From Brassica napus (taxonomy: Eukaryota; Streptophyta; Magnoliopsida; Brassicales; Brassicaceae): DNA of 64,000 nt. Shown in pieces: positions 23,617-36,951 of this stretch. How positions within the stretch are numbered: position 1 is the stretch's first letter; every line of letters starts with the position of its first letter. The DNA lies in NCBI RefSeq assembly GCF_020379485.1, contig NC_063436.1, positions 29,200,423 through 29,264,422 of the forward strand. The letters are read 5' to 3'. A model generated the notes under the pieces. It ran no database searches and was not told the origin of the DNA. It was given only the letters and a program-made list of their open reading frames with translations. Both the position numbers and the translations under genes were made by a program.

Positions 23617-24464
23617 TACAATTGACAGCCATATTACTTTGTCGGGTCAAACAAGGTTTTATATTCTGACGCCCAGTTCTCCACATCTACTGTCAAGTAT
23701 TAGTTTAGAGTGTTTAGACTGTAGCAATGTTGTTTGCTTCACACTCCATCAGAAAATACTTCTCTGGCTTATGAAAGAGTTGATGGTTCTCAAAAGCAAA
23801 CTCACAACCAATGATTTAGTTTCAGAACCAAACCTCACAACTAATAGAATCTAAATGATTTCTGTTAAAATACTATTAGTACAAGGTGATCACTAAATAC
23901 AAATTTAGAAGAAAATATAAATAATGATAATACTACATATATATAATATACTTGACTAAAAAAATCTTTGAAAGAAAAGATACATAAATGATCTAAAAGA
24001 TATATAAACAATTTTCTGGTTAAAAGTATAATATAATTAAAGATGCGAACCCAATATACATATAAAGAATAAACAGATATTTGGTATACAATGCAGTGAC
24101 AAAAGTTATTTTAAGAAGTATTTGCAAAGACATTTATTTAAAAGGTTTAAAAATGAAGTATACATATTTAGACTAATTCCAAAAAATAATGTACCCAAAT
24201 CAACATTAAAAATATAATCTACGAGAATAATTTTTAATATTTTATACAAAAAACGTTTATAAAAATTAATCATAAATCAGATGAAACTCACATATATATA
24301 TACGGGTCTTTATAGAATGACTGGATTTTTTGTATTAAATTTGTAAGATTAAATCATAATTTATAGACAAAGTTATATTTAACTTACAACATTTGCATTT
24401 AAAAATAAAATATCAAAATTTAATTCAAATGTCCAGAGACATAAAACATATAAAGAAAAATTTT
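23617..24464. other. AT-rich intergenic DNA, no gene seen
   Basis: One 71-codon reading frame at 23639-23854 shows no recognisable domain. Nothing else is supported. Confidence 0.45.
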
Positions 24465-24500
24465 ATGAACCCGCGTGTATACGCGGAGCTTCACCGAGTT
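24465..24500 (+). repeat. Decayed Helitron 3' end
   Basis: The hairpin CCGCGT-GTAT-ACGCGG is followed by AGCTTCACCGAGTT, which looks like the usual ...CACCTAGTT end with one changed base. No matching 5' end was found to its left. Confidence 0.4.
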
Positions 24501-25319
24501 TATTTAATGATCCACTCGAATACTAGCGTCAATTAAGCTTAAACATGATCTTCCTTTTTTTTTAACTCGAACTTTCCTTATTTAAAGGATTTATTTTGTT
24601 TCACTTAGCTACCAACTTTAAGTATAAGGCAATGTTTTGAAACCGAATCAGATATCGACTCATAGCTACTGGTTATTTGGTTGGACCAAAATTTCTATTT
24701 TGTAAAAAATATAATTATAATCATGTATTTACATTATCTTGACGTAAAAAAACTAGTTATTTACAGGAAAAACGCTATAAATTAATAATGATTTTATTAA
24801 TTTATAGAGTTATTAATTTACAAAAACTTATTCTTAAATATTTTTATTTATGATATATTTTTTATAAAATATTTTCCCTATTACTATAACACCTCGACCA
24901 TTTACGGTAAATGGATCTTCCACACACACACTCATTCGAGTCATTGTTCCTAGATGAAAATGCATTAATATTTAGAGATTCCAAATATTTAATTTAGTGG
25001 TCATGGAGTTATCACGTGATCTTTTAATGTGTTTTGGTTTATTGTGCACAATGAATCACTTATGATAAGTCATTTATCATTTGATTACTCCAATTCAATT
25101 CAAGTATGTTTAATTTTAGTGTTTTTCTCTATATATACCAAAAAGACAAATGCATTTTGGTGATATATTAGTCAAACTAATTCATTTAAACATTTCAATA
25201 TACACTACAACATATTACAAACTAAGGTGTTATAATTGACTTCATTCACATAGTACAAAGGCTACACACGAAGATCGTCATCCAGTGTAAATCCACAAAG
25301 AATTTTGACACTCATCTAA
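24501..25319. other. AT-rich intergenic DNA, no gene seen
   Basis: No gene, RNA gene or element end can be supported here. Confidence 0.5.
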
Positions 25320-26380
25320 ATAAGTGGAACTGACCCAAAAATTTTAAACCAACCTGAAATTTGGGTCAGCCCAAAAATAAGTGGAACCGATCCAAAATTT
25401 TAAGATTGACCCAAAATATGTGATTAGTACCCAAAAGTATACTTAAATTACCCGAAACTGATCCGAATCAGACATGACCCGTAAAATAGCAGGTATTAAT
25501 TGATAGGTTGTAGACAACTAGACCCGACCGACCCAGGCCCAACAAGCCCCAAACCGAAACTGATCAAAAAATTTTAGTTATGCTATTGGGTCCAAATATC
25601 TAAGATCCAAAGGATGCGGACTCGATAAGCATGACCTGAAGCTGATCCAACGATCCAAATGCCCAGGTCAACAACCACTCACTCGCCACGTAGGTCTCAA
25701 TCCATATGATGGCAGATTAGTTAATTTTTCAAAGATTCGAAAAACTTGTTTAATGATCATGCAATCATATGATCTTTTATTATATTTTGATCTTACTCGC
25801 ACTTTATTGCTAATAACTTTACAATAGATCATTTATTATGCGACTATTTCAACTTAAACACACCTATTCTAAAATCACTTAGAATATGTAACTGAAAAAA
25901 GTATTTTGGTAACACTTAACATAAATAATTAAATAAATTATTTAAAACATTTCAACATACACTGATCCGGTTTTTCGTTTTTGGTTCGGTTATGGTCATG
26001 ATTTTGGTTTGGTTCGGAATGGCTTTGAAAATTGGTTTGGTTTTTGGTTCGTTTGGGTTTGGTTTTTGATTTTTTTTTGAAAAAAATATAAAAAACTGAA
26101 AGTACCCAAAAATAACTGAAAACCGAACGATCCAAATAACCAAATTTAACCAAAAATAACTGAATTTAACCAGAAATATCCGTTATTAAGAAAAATATAC
26201 TGAAATCTAACCAAAACAAAAAATCGGTTAATTCGGAAATAAAATTAAAAATAAAAATTAACCAAAATTCGAACCGAACCAATATTTCGGTTCACTCGGT
26301 AGAATTGTGGCCGAACCGAATAAACCGAAACCAAAAATATCTGATCCGAATAAACCGAAATATCGGAACTCGCAGAGCTA
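25320..26380. repeat. Low-complexity repeats rich in GACCCAAA and CCGAACC motifs
   Basis: Two blocks, about 25320-25690 (GACCCAAA-type) and 25970-26370 (CCGAACCAAA-type), consist of short degenerate motifs. The second resembles the inside of the hAT-type elements at 43.1 and 45.0 kb. Reading frames here are products of the simple repeat. Confidence 0.45.
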
Positions 26381-26964
26381 ATTTTAGCTATCCAACGACA
26401 TAAGTTTATACATGAAAAGTTTATAATGTGCGTATAAAGCGCCAATGATCATTGTACAAATACCATCGTGACTATGATTTTAGGACGTGATTGATGATAG
26501 AGAAGATCCACCTACGTAATAGAACAAGTTTAAGTTAATTTTCCTGATTTTCACATATCAACTTCAATAACTATATTGTATAACGTGTCATGTGACCAGG
26601 TTTTGCCAGAAAAAAATGGGTTAATTTGTGAACTAGCCATGTTTGGCATGTAAATTAAGTAATTAGTTTTGATTTTGACGTAATGTAATGTCATGTATTT
26701 AACATACAATTTATCCGGTTCTGCCCTTTCTCATAACAGGTTACCAGTTATAAGTGACATAGTACATGACGTCGTTGGTTTTGTGGCGTTACGAGAATCA
26801 TATGTTATGAAGTGTGACGTATACTTACTATTCTATATACGTAAAATAAAATAGAATATGCAATGGATCACACAAAAGGTAAAATAGGATAGAGAGATTT
26901 ATACAACTTTTGTAATGTTTATATACTAACATTGAATTACCTACTGCTTTGTCAGAGTGAATCT
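26381..26964. other. Intergenic DNA, no gene seen
   Basis: No gene is supported. Parts near 26700-26900 loosely resemble the tandem unit that follows. Confidence 0.45.
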
Positions 26965-27872
26965 AAACAATTCATACTAAACCCAAAACCATTGATCACT
27001 AAACCCTAAACCACTGAACAGTAAACCCAAAATGAAAATATAAACCGTAATCTAAAAATCAAAACATGGAAATAATACAATATTATATTCTATTCTACAT
27101 GGTTCACATTGAATAGACAAACTGTTAAAGTAGGTGAAGGTATGTGATGGAGACGATGTTACCATGTGTGAGAGAATATGACTTAATCAATGGAATAAAT
27201 GACTAAGACTTATTAATAGATTTGGCATATGAAGGAATTCCAAGAAGCCACATAATAAAGTGTAATTACTAAAGATAGTCTTACTCTGTTAAGAGAAATG
27301 AGTGGTGTCAGAGTAAAAGCCATAGCAGTTCATGTTCCATGCTACATGGGGCACATATAATAGAAATCTGAAAATGTAGTTACCAATGTGCACGACTTAA
27401 TGAGAGATAATGTCATCTAAGCAATCTATACTAAACCCTAAACCATTGATCATTAAACCCAAAACCACTTATCACTAAACCTAAAATGAAAATATAAGCC
27501 CTAATCTAAATATCAAAACATGAAAATAATACAATATTTTATTTCATTCTACATGGTTCAAATAGAATAGAAAAACTGTTAAAATAGGTGAAGGTACGTG
27601 ATGGAGATGAGGTCACCAGGTGGGAGAGAGTACGACTTAATCGATGGAATAAACGACCAAGACTTATTAACAAATTTGGCATATGAAAGAATTCTAATAA
27701 GCCATGTAATAAGGTGTAATTATTAAAGATAATTTTACTCTGTTAAGGAAAACGAGTGGTATCAAAGTAAAACGTTTCATGCTACATGGGACACATAGAA
27801 TAGAAATCTAGAAAAGTAGTTATCAATGTGTACGAATTAATGAGAGATGACGTCACCTTATAGGAGAGCAGA
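26965..27872. repeat. Two-copy tandem duplication, unit about 454 bp
   Basis: TACTAAACCC at 26975 recurs at 27429, and the next 430 bp follow in parallel (for example TGAGAGATAATGTCATCT and TGAGAGATGACGTCACCT near the two ends). The copies differ by many point changes, so the duplication is old. The start of each unit contains telomere-like AAACCCTAAACC. Confidence 0.75.
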
Positions 27873-28254
27873 TGACGTAGCTGATGGAATAAATGGCCAA
27901 GAGTGTTTCATGCGTAACTTGAAGTAAATAATTAATATTTTTTTCCAGTAGGTTGCACCGGTTAACTTCAAAGGCATAAATGAATTATTACAAAAAATAT
28001 AATGTGTATATTGAAAAGCTAGGGTATTTGGCTATGGACCTATTTATACTTTTTTCTTGGTCATACGATCCAATTTCCCAAAAAAATCAATCATAACGTG
28101 GAATACAACATCACAAAGCCTTGCTTCTTTACAAAATAATTGTATATCTTTACAAAATAATCTACATTATAATAGCGCAGTTGCATCACTCCTTATGCGA
28201 CACATCAGCAGGTAAGTGGGTTCCACTTTTAAAAAGTGTGAAAAATGTCAAGTT

Positions 28255-28315
28255 TGTATTTCGAACCCGGGTTACTATGATATAAACACCAACATTTATA
28301 CCACTAGACTAAAGG
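28255..28315 (-). other. tRNA-like segment with A and B boxes
   Basis: On the minus strand TAGTCTAGTGG (28311-28301) is an A box and GGTTCGAAATA (28267-28257) a B box. As in Helitron E, it lies close to the Helitron 5' end, here on the opposite strand to the Helitron. It is too divergent for a functional tRNA. Confidence 0.45.
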
Positions 28316-29062
28316 ATACTTTGTACATTGATGACCGAAACAAATATATATTTATGAATGTCATCTGTTTTATTTTTTAATGGGTCTATGTAAAAACACT
28401 CAATCGACCAAGTTATCATTCAAGCCCACCAATATTTATAATTAGTAAATTACGGATCGTCATCGCTCTTGCCCCTCTGTCAATCATGCCGACGTTCCGT
28501 ATGAACCCTAATTTAGAGCTTCAGGAGTTCACCCAGCCTTTGCTCAAAACAAGAAGAAGATTCACCCAGCCTCCGTCACATCTATCATCACTTCTAATAA
28601 AGGTTTTCACTATGTTGAACTAAGCATATTTTTCCCACTTTTGCCGTTTCAGGTATCCATCGGCCCACTATTATAAATATGTTGCAAATAACAATATTTT
28701 CACTCACTATTTTCACTTCCCAATTATGCCTAATGTTGATTTTCTCAGCGATGTCGTGAAACTTCTTTTCCATGAGCTCGATGAGATACTGTGATGTTTT
28801 ATTGGAATAATAATTTCAAGTATTGCGTGGTTATTCTGATGTATCGTATCAGATGGAGAACATATTGGAATTTCTAGGCTAGAACAAGTTTTAGTTGATC
28901 ACAAGACTGACCGAAAGCAATATTCTTTGAGTTTACTCCAAACTTATGCATTAACTTCATGTTAGAATTTTTGTCATATAAGTTTGTATAGGTTAGCAGT
29001 TTCGATTATATGTTTTCCCGATTATGATTGAATCCTACTTTTGTTTTTCTTTCCTTGGTTAG

Positions 29063-29550
29063 GTAAATATCTTTGCCAAGGCTGATGACCTTCAGAATCA
29101 GGCTCAACCTCTTGAAGATTTTTTCCACAAGGCTTAAACCGAAGGTATTTAGTAAATGTTGAATCTTGTTAGAAAGATTTAGTTCTTTGATTTCGTCTTC
29201 ATGTGTATATTTTTACGTGCAGCTTATGTTTATATTTGGGACTCTATATTAACTAAGATTAACTAACCAACGAAATATGTAGGAAAAAAGTGTGGTGATT
29301 GTGGTAGGAAAGACTTTTGATCAGTTGGTATCAAACTGTCCTGATAATGTTCATCTTAAGGTAAGTAAAACCAAAAGATCACTCTGCTAAACCAAAGATT
29401 TTATTAATCGAAACCGAGATAAAAACTCATGGATCGTGTGGGGGAAACTAAAAACAGGTACATAAACCATGGTGTTGAATTGTGAGGCACTAAGAAGCAC
29501 ATGTCGTGAAGTTGGCTAAGCATTTCAAAGACTTTGAGAATTTTATTTGT
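29063..29550 (+). pseudogene. Protein disulfide isomerase-like gene fragments (PDIL1-3/1-4 type)
   Basis: Three exon-like pieces at 29063-29136, 29282-29360 (ending at a GTAAGT donor) and 29458-29550. They read FAKADDLQNQAQPLEDFF, VIVVGKTFDQLVSNCPDN and KLAKHFKDFENF. The last two match the order seen at the start of a thioredoxin-like domain in plant PDIL proteins; PWC is kept, but stops follow it. PDI enzymes form and reshuffle disulfides in the ER; this copy cannot. It lies inside Helitron H, so capture during Helitron replication is the likely origin. Confidence 0.55.
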
Positions 29551-30557
29551 AAGAATTTATGCATCGGAAAATGAGTAGCTTAAACTACTTGTGAATTAAA
29601 TCTTACCTAAAACCAAGATAGGTGACCCGATCTTGTTAATGACATGTTAATGATTATCTGACGATATTTCTCTGTAAATTTGGTAGAAATGAGAAGCAGA
29701 ATAACCCTTTTCATAGAGCTTCACTAGCTCAAACCCTTTTCACTTTTACTACTTTTTGGTATATCTTAACAAGTCTGATTTGCAGTTAAAACTATTAATT
29801 AAATTGAGATTCCAGGACATGGTTGTATTCATCAACGAAAAGTTAAAACCAAAAGGTGGTACTGTGAAGGATAAATTATAGTCAACGGAAATGTAGACAT
29901 AGGAAGAGACATAATTATTTTAATGTGACATTACATGATTCTAATATTCTAATTAATATTCACACCCTTTTGACCTCCGGCTCATAGCTGTACGCCGGTA
30001 CCTGCAATTCATTCATAAGAAAAGATTAGGATAAAACTAGAAGAACACAAAGTTATACTGTACAAAACTTGATAAATAAATCATATATCTGTGCCATCAA
30101 TATATGAAAAGGAATTACAAATACCAGAAAACATACAAAACACAAATATAACACATGCAAATAATATGACCTTGCAAGTACATGCAAATTATAAAATAAT
30201 ATAAGGCGCCGAGACCCAAACTGTATATAGCATGCACTTATAACTAAATGATATAGAAAATCCACTAACCCCGTATTTGCACGGAGTGAAAGCCACCTAG
30301 TTGTATATAAAGTGATACATTACTGTATATAGTTCTATACATAACTACCCAAAATAATAATTAAAAAAAATATTATTTTTTTTAAATCCAATACAAAAAA
30401 TAAACAAATAGTAATTTCATTCCATACAAGAGGTAAGTCTCTGTCTAGTGTTTTAATATAGCATAAATAGCCACTTTTTCATGTACAAATATATCCTTAA
30501 TGATAACTCTAGCTACTGAATTAAATACAGTGATTGTTTTGTAATGAACACATCAAC

Positions 30558-33500
30558 ATGGAATACTTGGAAATGCTTGCCTCAGATCATCGTCCAATCT
30601 TGGTCAGGTTCGCGCTTGAGGAAGAGACATGGGGCGTGGTCGTTTCATCCTTGATAAAAGGCTTGCAAAGCAGAAAGGGGTTGAAGAGATAGTCAAACTG
30701 GGATGGGGAGTGGAGTCTGTGGAGAGTGATATACCGCTTCTGGAAAGGATTAACAGATGCCGTTGAGAGCTGGCTAAATGGAAAAGAGTAACTAGCATAA
30801 GTGCAAAGAGCAGGATTAAAAGAATAAAGGAGGCGCTGGAGAAGGAGATTGCAAAGATTTTACCTGATTGGCAAAGGCTCAAGATGCTCAAACGAGACCT
30901 CAGTAAAGCGTATCGTGATGAAGAATCCTTTTGGAGGCAACGGAGTAGAGTTCAGTGGCTTAGACTTGGTGATAGGAACACAAAATACTTTCACCTATGT
31001 GCTAAAGGAAGGAAGAACCGAAATAACATCCTCCTTCTTAAGGACCCCCAGGGCGTGGAACATTTTTCTGAAGGATCAAAGGGGAGTATAGCTGTGGACT
31101 ACTTCAGAGATATTTTTACAAGCTCGAACCCTTGGGATCTTGAGAGCTTGTTTGAAGGATTCCAGAGTAGAATCTCTCCTGCAATGAACACTATGTTAAC
31201 AGCTCCGGTATTGGCAGAGGAGGTTAAGGTCGCAGCTTTCTCTATCAAGGAAGATAGTGCACCGGGAGCAGATGGACTAACAGGTACTTTCTACAAACGA
31301 TTTTGGTCTATTGTGGGTCCAAACACGGTTAGAGAAGTGCAGAGCTTCTTCCATACGGCTGTTCTTCCTGCTGGATGGAACCATACGCAGATATGCCTAC
31401 TTCCCAAAGTATCTAACCCTTCGATGATGACTGAGTTAAGACCTATTAGCTAATGCTCGGTGCACTATAAAATCATCTCTAAGATTCTATGTGGCAGACT
31501 GAAGACAATACTGCCAGAGATTGTATCTGATACTCAAGGTGCATTTGTCAGTGGACGTCTCATCACTCACGAGATGGTGCATGCTTTGAGGACAAAGGAG
31601 GGGATTAATAGTAATTATATGGCTATCAAGACAGATATGTCCAAGGCTTACGACCGGGTAGAATGGTGCTTCGTGGAGTCTCTACTGGAGAAGATGGGGT
31701 TTGATAGGAAATGGGTGACATGGATTATGTCCTGCATCAGCTCTGTGACATACTCTGTGCTTTTAAACGGCAGACAACACGGTTTCATAAAGCCAGAGAG
31801 AGAGATTCGTCAAGGGGACCCCCTATCTCCATTTCTTTTTATTTTGTGTGCGGAGGCTTTGGTGAATACTCTTAATCAAGCTGAGGCATCTGGGAAGCTG
31901 AATGGCGTGAGACTGTCTAGGGAAGGACCGGCTGTGCACCATCTGCTTTCCGCTGATGATAGTTTGCTGCTCTGCAAAGCATCTATCGAAGAAGGAGAGG
32001 AAATTGTAAAGAGACTGAAGTTGTATGGTGATGCGTCGGGTCAAATGATTAACACCGCTAAATCATCAATCATCTTTGGCTCTAACGTTCCTCAGCAGAC
32101 GCGGGATGAGATGAAAGCAGTGCTGGGTATAGCTATAGAAGGGGGTGAAGGATCCTATCTAGGACTACCTGAATGTTTCAGCGGTTCTAAGGTTAAGCTT
32201 CTAAACTTCATCCAGGAGAAGGTACAGAAAAGACTTAGAGGTGGAGGCTCCAAGATTTTATCTCAAGGTGGTAAAGAGATCATTCTTAAATCTGTGGGAA
32301 TGGCGTTACCGGTCTTCGCGATGAGCTGCTTTAGGTTACCTAAAGATCTGTGTGCAAAACTAACGAGCATCATGACTGAGTTTTGGTGGGGAGGCACAGC
32401 AGGAAAAAGGAAAATCTCATGGGTTGCTTGGAAAAGGTTATGTAAGCCTAAAGAACTAGGTGGAATGGGCTTCAAGGACATAGCTTGGTTTAATCAAGCC
32501 TTGCTATGCAAGCAAGCCTGGAGAATATGGTCTAATCCTCAGTCCTTGTTGGCCAGAGTCATGAAAAGCAGATACTTCAGACAGGGAGACTTCTTGGACT
32601 GTCCTATAGGCAATAGACCATCGTATGCGTGGAGAAGCATAGTACATGGACGTGAGCTATTATCGCAAGGGATCCTGAAGCATATTGGGAATGGGAGAGA
32701 GACGCATGTTTGGTATGATAACTGGCTTCTCCTGCCCACACCTAGGCCTCCGAGATATAGAACGGATGAAGTAGACCTTACGCTCACTGTACACGATCTT
32801 ATTGACTCGAGACATGGAACTTGGGATGCCCAGAAGATCCAACATCTTTTTGTTGAGGAAGACGCTACTGCGATTTTGGGAATGAAGCTAAATCTTCAGA
32901 GAGAAGATACAATGGTCTGGGCTTTTAGCAAGAACGGAACGTATGATTCTCAAAGCGGCTATAAACTACTGAATCTCATACAGACAATTGAGAGTCCAAT
33001 GACAGCTTCGAATCTACCTCCTGTTGAGAGAAACTTGTGGTCTAATCTATGGAAGGTGAAAACGCTACCTAAGGTTAGGCACTTCATGTGGCGTGCATTG
33101 GCTGGAGCCTTAGCGGTCTCGGAACGTCTGGCTTCTCGAGGTATCAATGTTGGAACTACTTGTAAGGTATGTCAGTCTCAACCGGAAACCATTTGTCATG
33201 TTCTTTTTCACTGCCCGGTTGCGAAAGAGGTATGGAGATTATCAGGCTTTCCTATCCCAGCAGCTGGTTTCTCAACCAACTCAGTCTTTCTAAATTTTCA
33301 CCACTTGCTCGAAAGCTGCAAGAAATGTCATTTACCTGAGAAGACTAGATTGGTATTCCCGTGGGTTCTCTGGCAGTTATGGAAATCTAGGAACCGCTGC
33401 GTGTTCGAACATGTAGTTTTTGGAGCTAAGGAAGTATGGGAGAGAATCCAAGTAGAGGCGGAAGCTTGGAGAGCGGCTAACGTGACGGACAAGGAAGATA

Positions 33501-34036
33501 GGGATCAAGATGCAGCTGGTGATTCTACATCAACGTGGAAAAAACCGTGCCCAAGCTTTGTTAAGTGTAACATTGGGTCGTCTTGGGTTGATGGAAACCA
33601 GAATTGTGGTGTTGCTTGGTTGACAAGGAATCATGCTGGAGCAGCCTTAGCCCATAGCCGTCGCTCATATTCTCATGTCTCATCATCCTTAGAGGCTGAG
33701 CCACTGGGTTTTTATTGGGCATCTGAAAGCGTCTCGACGATGAGATATGAAAAGGTGGTGTTTGAGTCCACGTCGTACCTGGCGGGAGAAGCAATTTTAA
33801 AGCCCGGAAACTTCCCTCAATGGCTCAGTCTGATAGAAGCTATAAGAGAGAAATTGTCCCTGCTCAGGTTGTGGTCCATTTCATATGTTAACAGAGGGGC
33901 GAACAGATGTGCCGATGCAATTGCTCTCAGTGTCACTAGAGATCAATGCTACGCGTCCTACATAGCTACGGACTGCCCTGGGTGGCTACTGCCCATTGTA
34001 CGTGAGGATGAGAGTGGGATATTCAGTGCGCATTAG
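30558..34036 (+). pseudogene. LINE ORF2 protein: endonuclease end, RT, zinc-binding RT-associated domain, RNase H
   Basis: The frame starts in the last part of the AP endonuclease (ASDHRPILVRF). It then shifts frame near 30630, hits a TGA near 30763 and a TAA at 31451-31453, and runs open from 31454 to the stop at 34036. The RT part has RQGDPLSPFLFILC and an active-site region reading LLSADDSLLLC. A zf-RVT-like region (KVRHFMWRALAGALAV, then a Cys/His cluster CKVCQSQPETICHVLFHC) follows, then a C-terminal RNase H-like domain (SSWVDGNQNCGVAWL). The endonuclease loss and the lesions make it non-autonomous. Confidence 0.85.
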
Positions 34037-34256
34037 TTGGGGTTGCGGCGGTGCGGATTCATGACAGGCTTGTGATACTTCCTTCGCAACTGCGAGTTCT
34101 ATGGGAGCGGAGTGCTGTTGTTTGATTTATGTTGTTCGTTTTTTATTTGAGTGTGGGGTCCTGTTGGTATCTTCCACACTCTGTTTTTCTCGTATCTTTC
34201 TTCTTTCTCTTGTTGCCCAAACCATCACGTTTTAGTTAGAAAGTGTTAAAAAAAAA
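30558..34256 (+). mobile_element. LINE (L1-type), 5'-truncated, with 12-bp target duplication
   Basis: A 3.7-kb non-LTR retrotransposon beginning inside the endonuclease domain and ending in a short poly(A) (34248-34256). GAACACATCAAC occurs immediately before it (30546-30557) and again immediately after it (34257-34268), an exact 12-bp target duplication. Truncation at the 5' end is typical of target-primed reverse transcription. Confidence 0.9.
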
Positions 34257-34474
34257 GAACACATCAACTAAATGTTTGTTTACATTATTAAAATAGGTTA
34301 GATGATTTGTGTAACATCTATACATTTTAATTCGGGGAACGGAAGAGACGTAAATTTTTTCCAAACAAAATAAAAATCATTTTTTTATTAAAAAATTTAA
34401 AGCACAACTAATCTTTAGGAAATTGTAAATTTAATACATATTTTTTATTCATGCGTAAAATGATGACATATTCA

Positions 34475-35251
34475 CTACCCAAATTTTCTCTCTCTCCTCT
34501 CCTAGAGAGAGAGTTCTCTCTCGTCAATCTTTCCTCTCTTATCAAATTTCTATCTTTCAGAGAGGCAAAGATTTTTGAGAGTGAGAGAGATCCACTTTTT
34601 GGTTCCGGTTTCGGTTTCATCCGACCGGACTCTGTCTCCGGCGTTCTCGCCTTTTCCTCCGGCGAAGATCGGCCGGCTTTTGTCTCCGCGTCGCATATAC
34701 CTTTATGTGACGGCGGCTTACTCCGGGTTTTTTCCCGTTTACGTCGATCTACTCTTCTTCTGGCTATCACCATCAAATCGTCTCTCTTTCTTTCCTAGTC
34801 GGATTGTTCTTTCCCTTAGTTGGAAAGCCGGTGATGGATAGATCGATTGTAGATGATTGTTTTTTTCTGAAGGGTAGATCCGGTTGGCGATTGGGTTTCT
34901 TTGAAGCTGGCTCTTGTAGCATCCGTTTCATCGATGATCTCCGCTAGCGGCGGAGTTCTGATGCGCCGCCTCCTTGCTTCCGGTGGACGACAGCGGACCT
35001 TCATCTTGACACGTGTGCATGCATCGCCGGGCGAACGCACACGCGGTGGGTGGCGTGTCCCTCTCTCCTCGACGGTTTACTCTATGGGCTGTCGGCCCAT
35101 ATTTGTTTTCTTTGGTTGGCCCATCTGTTTGGGTTTTTCTCTTTGTTCCGTTGGCCCGTTTGCTGTTTGGGCTTTTTGTAAAGTTGTTGGGCTTAGTCTC
35201 TTGGGCTTTGTCCCATTTAATAAATTCAGATGATAAAAAAAAAAAAAAAAA
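34475..35251 (+). mobile_element. Short poly(A) retroposon (LINE-derived or Sadhu-like), copy 1
   Basis: A 777-bp element with a CT/GA-rich start (CTCTCTCCTCTCCTAGAGAG), a GC-rich body and 17 A residues at 35235-35251. ATGATGACATATTCA is exactly repeated at 34460-34474 and 35252-35266, a 15-bp target duplication. It has no RT. A second copy in opposite orientation lies at 56608-57416. Size and structure resemble Arabidopsis Sadhu-type elements, though a shortened LINE is equally possible. Confidence 0.75.
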
Positions 35252-35441
35252 ATGATGACATATTCATGGGGTAAAAAATGGCATTATTCCTGACGTAAAA
35301 AAATAGTTAATACTTTTACTGGATTACAGTTGTGTAACACCTGTACATTCACGAGGGCATTATCGTCATTTTGACTGGACTATATCCCGCTTCTTTTTCA
35401 TTAGTCATCTTCAACAATTTTCGTCTCATGGCATTCCCAGT

Positions 35442-35504
35442 GACGAATCGCAGAGACTAACCGCAAAGACGAACGCAGAGACGAACCTCAGAGACGAATC
35501 TCGG
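35442..35504 (+). repeat. Short 13-bp tandem repeat before the peroxidase start codon
   Basis: About five imperfect units of the form GACGAAYCGCAGA end two bases before the ATG at 35507. It would lie in the 5' untranslated region. Confidence 0.5.
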
Positions 35505-35506
35505 AG

Positions 35507-36951
<1,445 letters not shown>

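Larger units (their letters stand above)
28161..30300 (+). mobile_element. Helitron H with captured PDI-like fragments
   Basis: The start is TCTACATTATAATAGCGCAG at 28161 with A before it. The end is CTAG at 30297-30300 with T after it, preceded by a weak hairpin (CCGT...ACGG at about 30271-30285). At 2.14 kb it is non-autonomous. It carries a tRNA-like module near the start and exon-like pieces of a protein disulfide isomerase-like gene in the sense orientation. Confidence 0.65.

Noticed and set aside
24465..24500. Complete Helitron ending at 24496
   Set aside because: The CTAG is changed to CGAG and no start could be found to the left.
25938..26153. 71-codon minus-strand reading frame rich in Lys, Asn and Thr
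   Set aside because: It is a product of the degenerate CCGAACCAAA repeat and has overlapping open frames of the same nature.
34451..34841. Overlapping reading frames of 88-122 codons on both strands
   Set aside because: They lie in the GC-rich 5' part of a short retroposon; similar overlapping frames on several strands indicate base composition rather than a gene.
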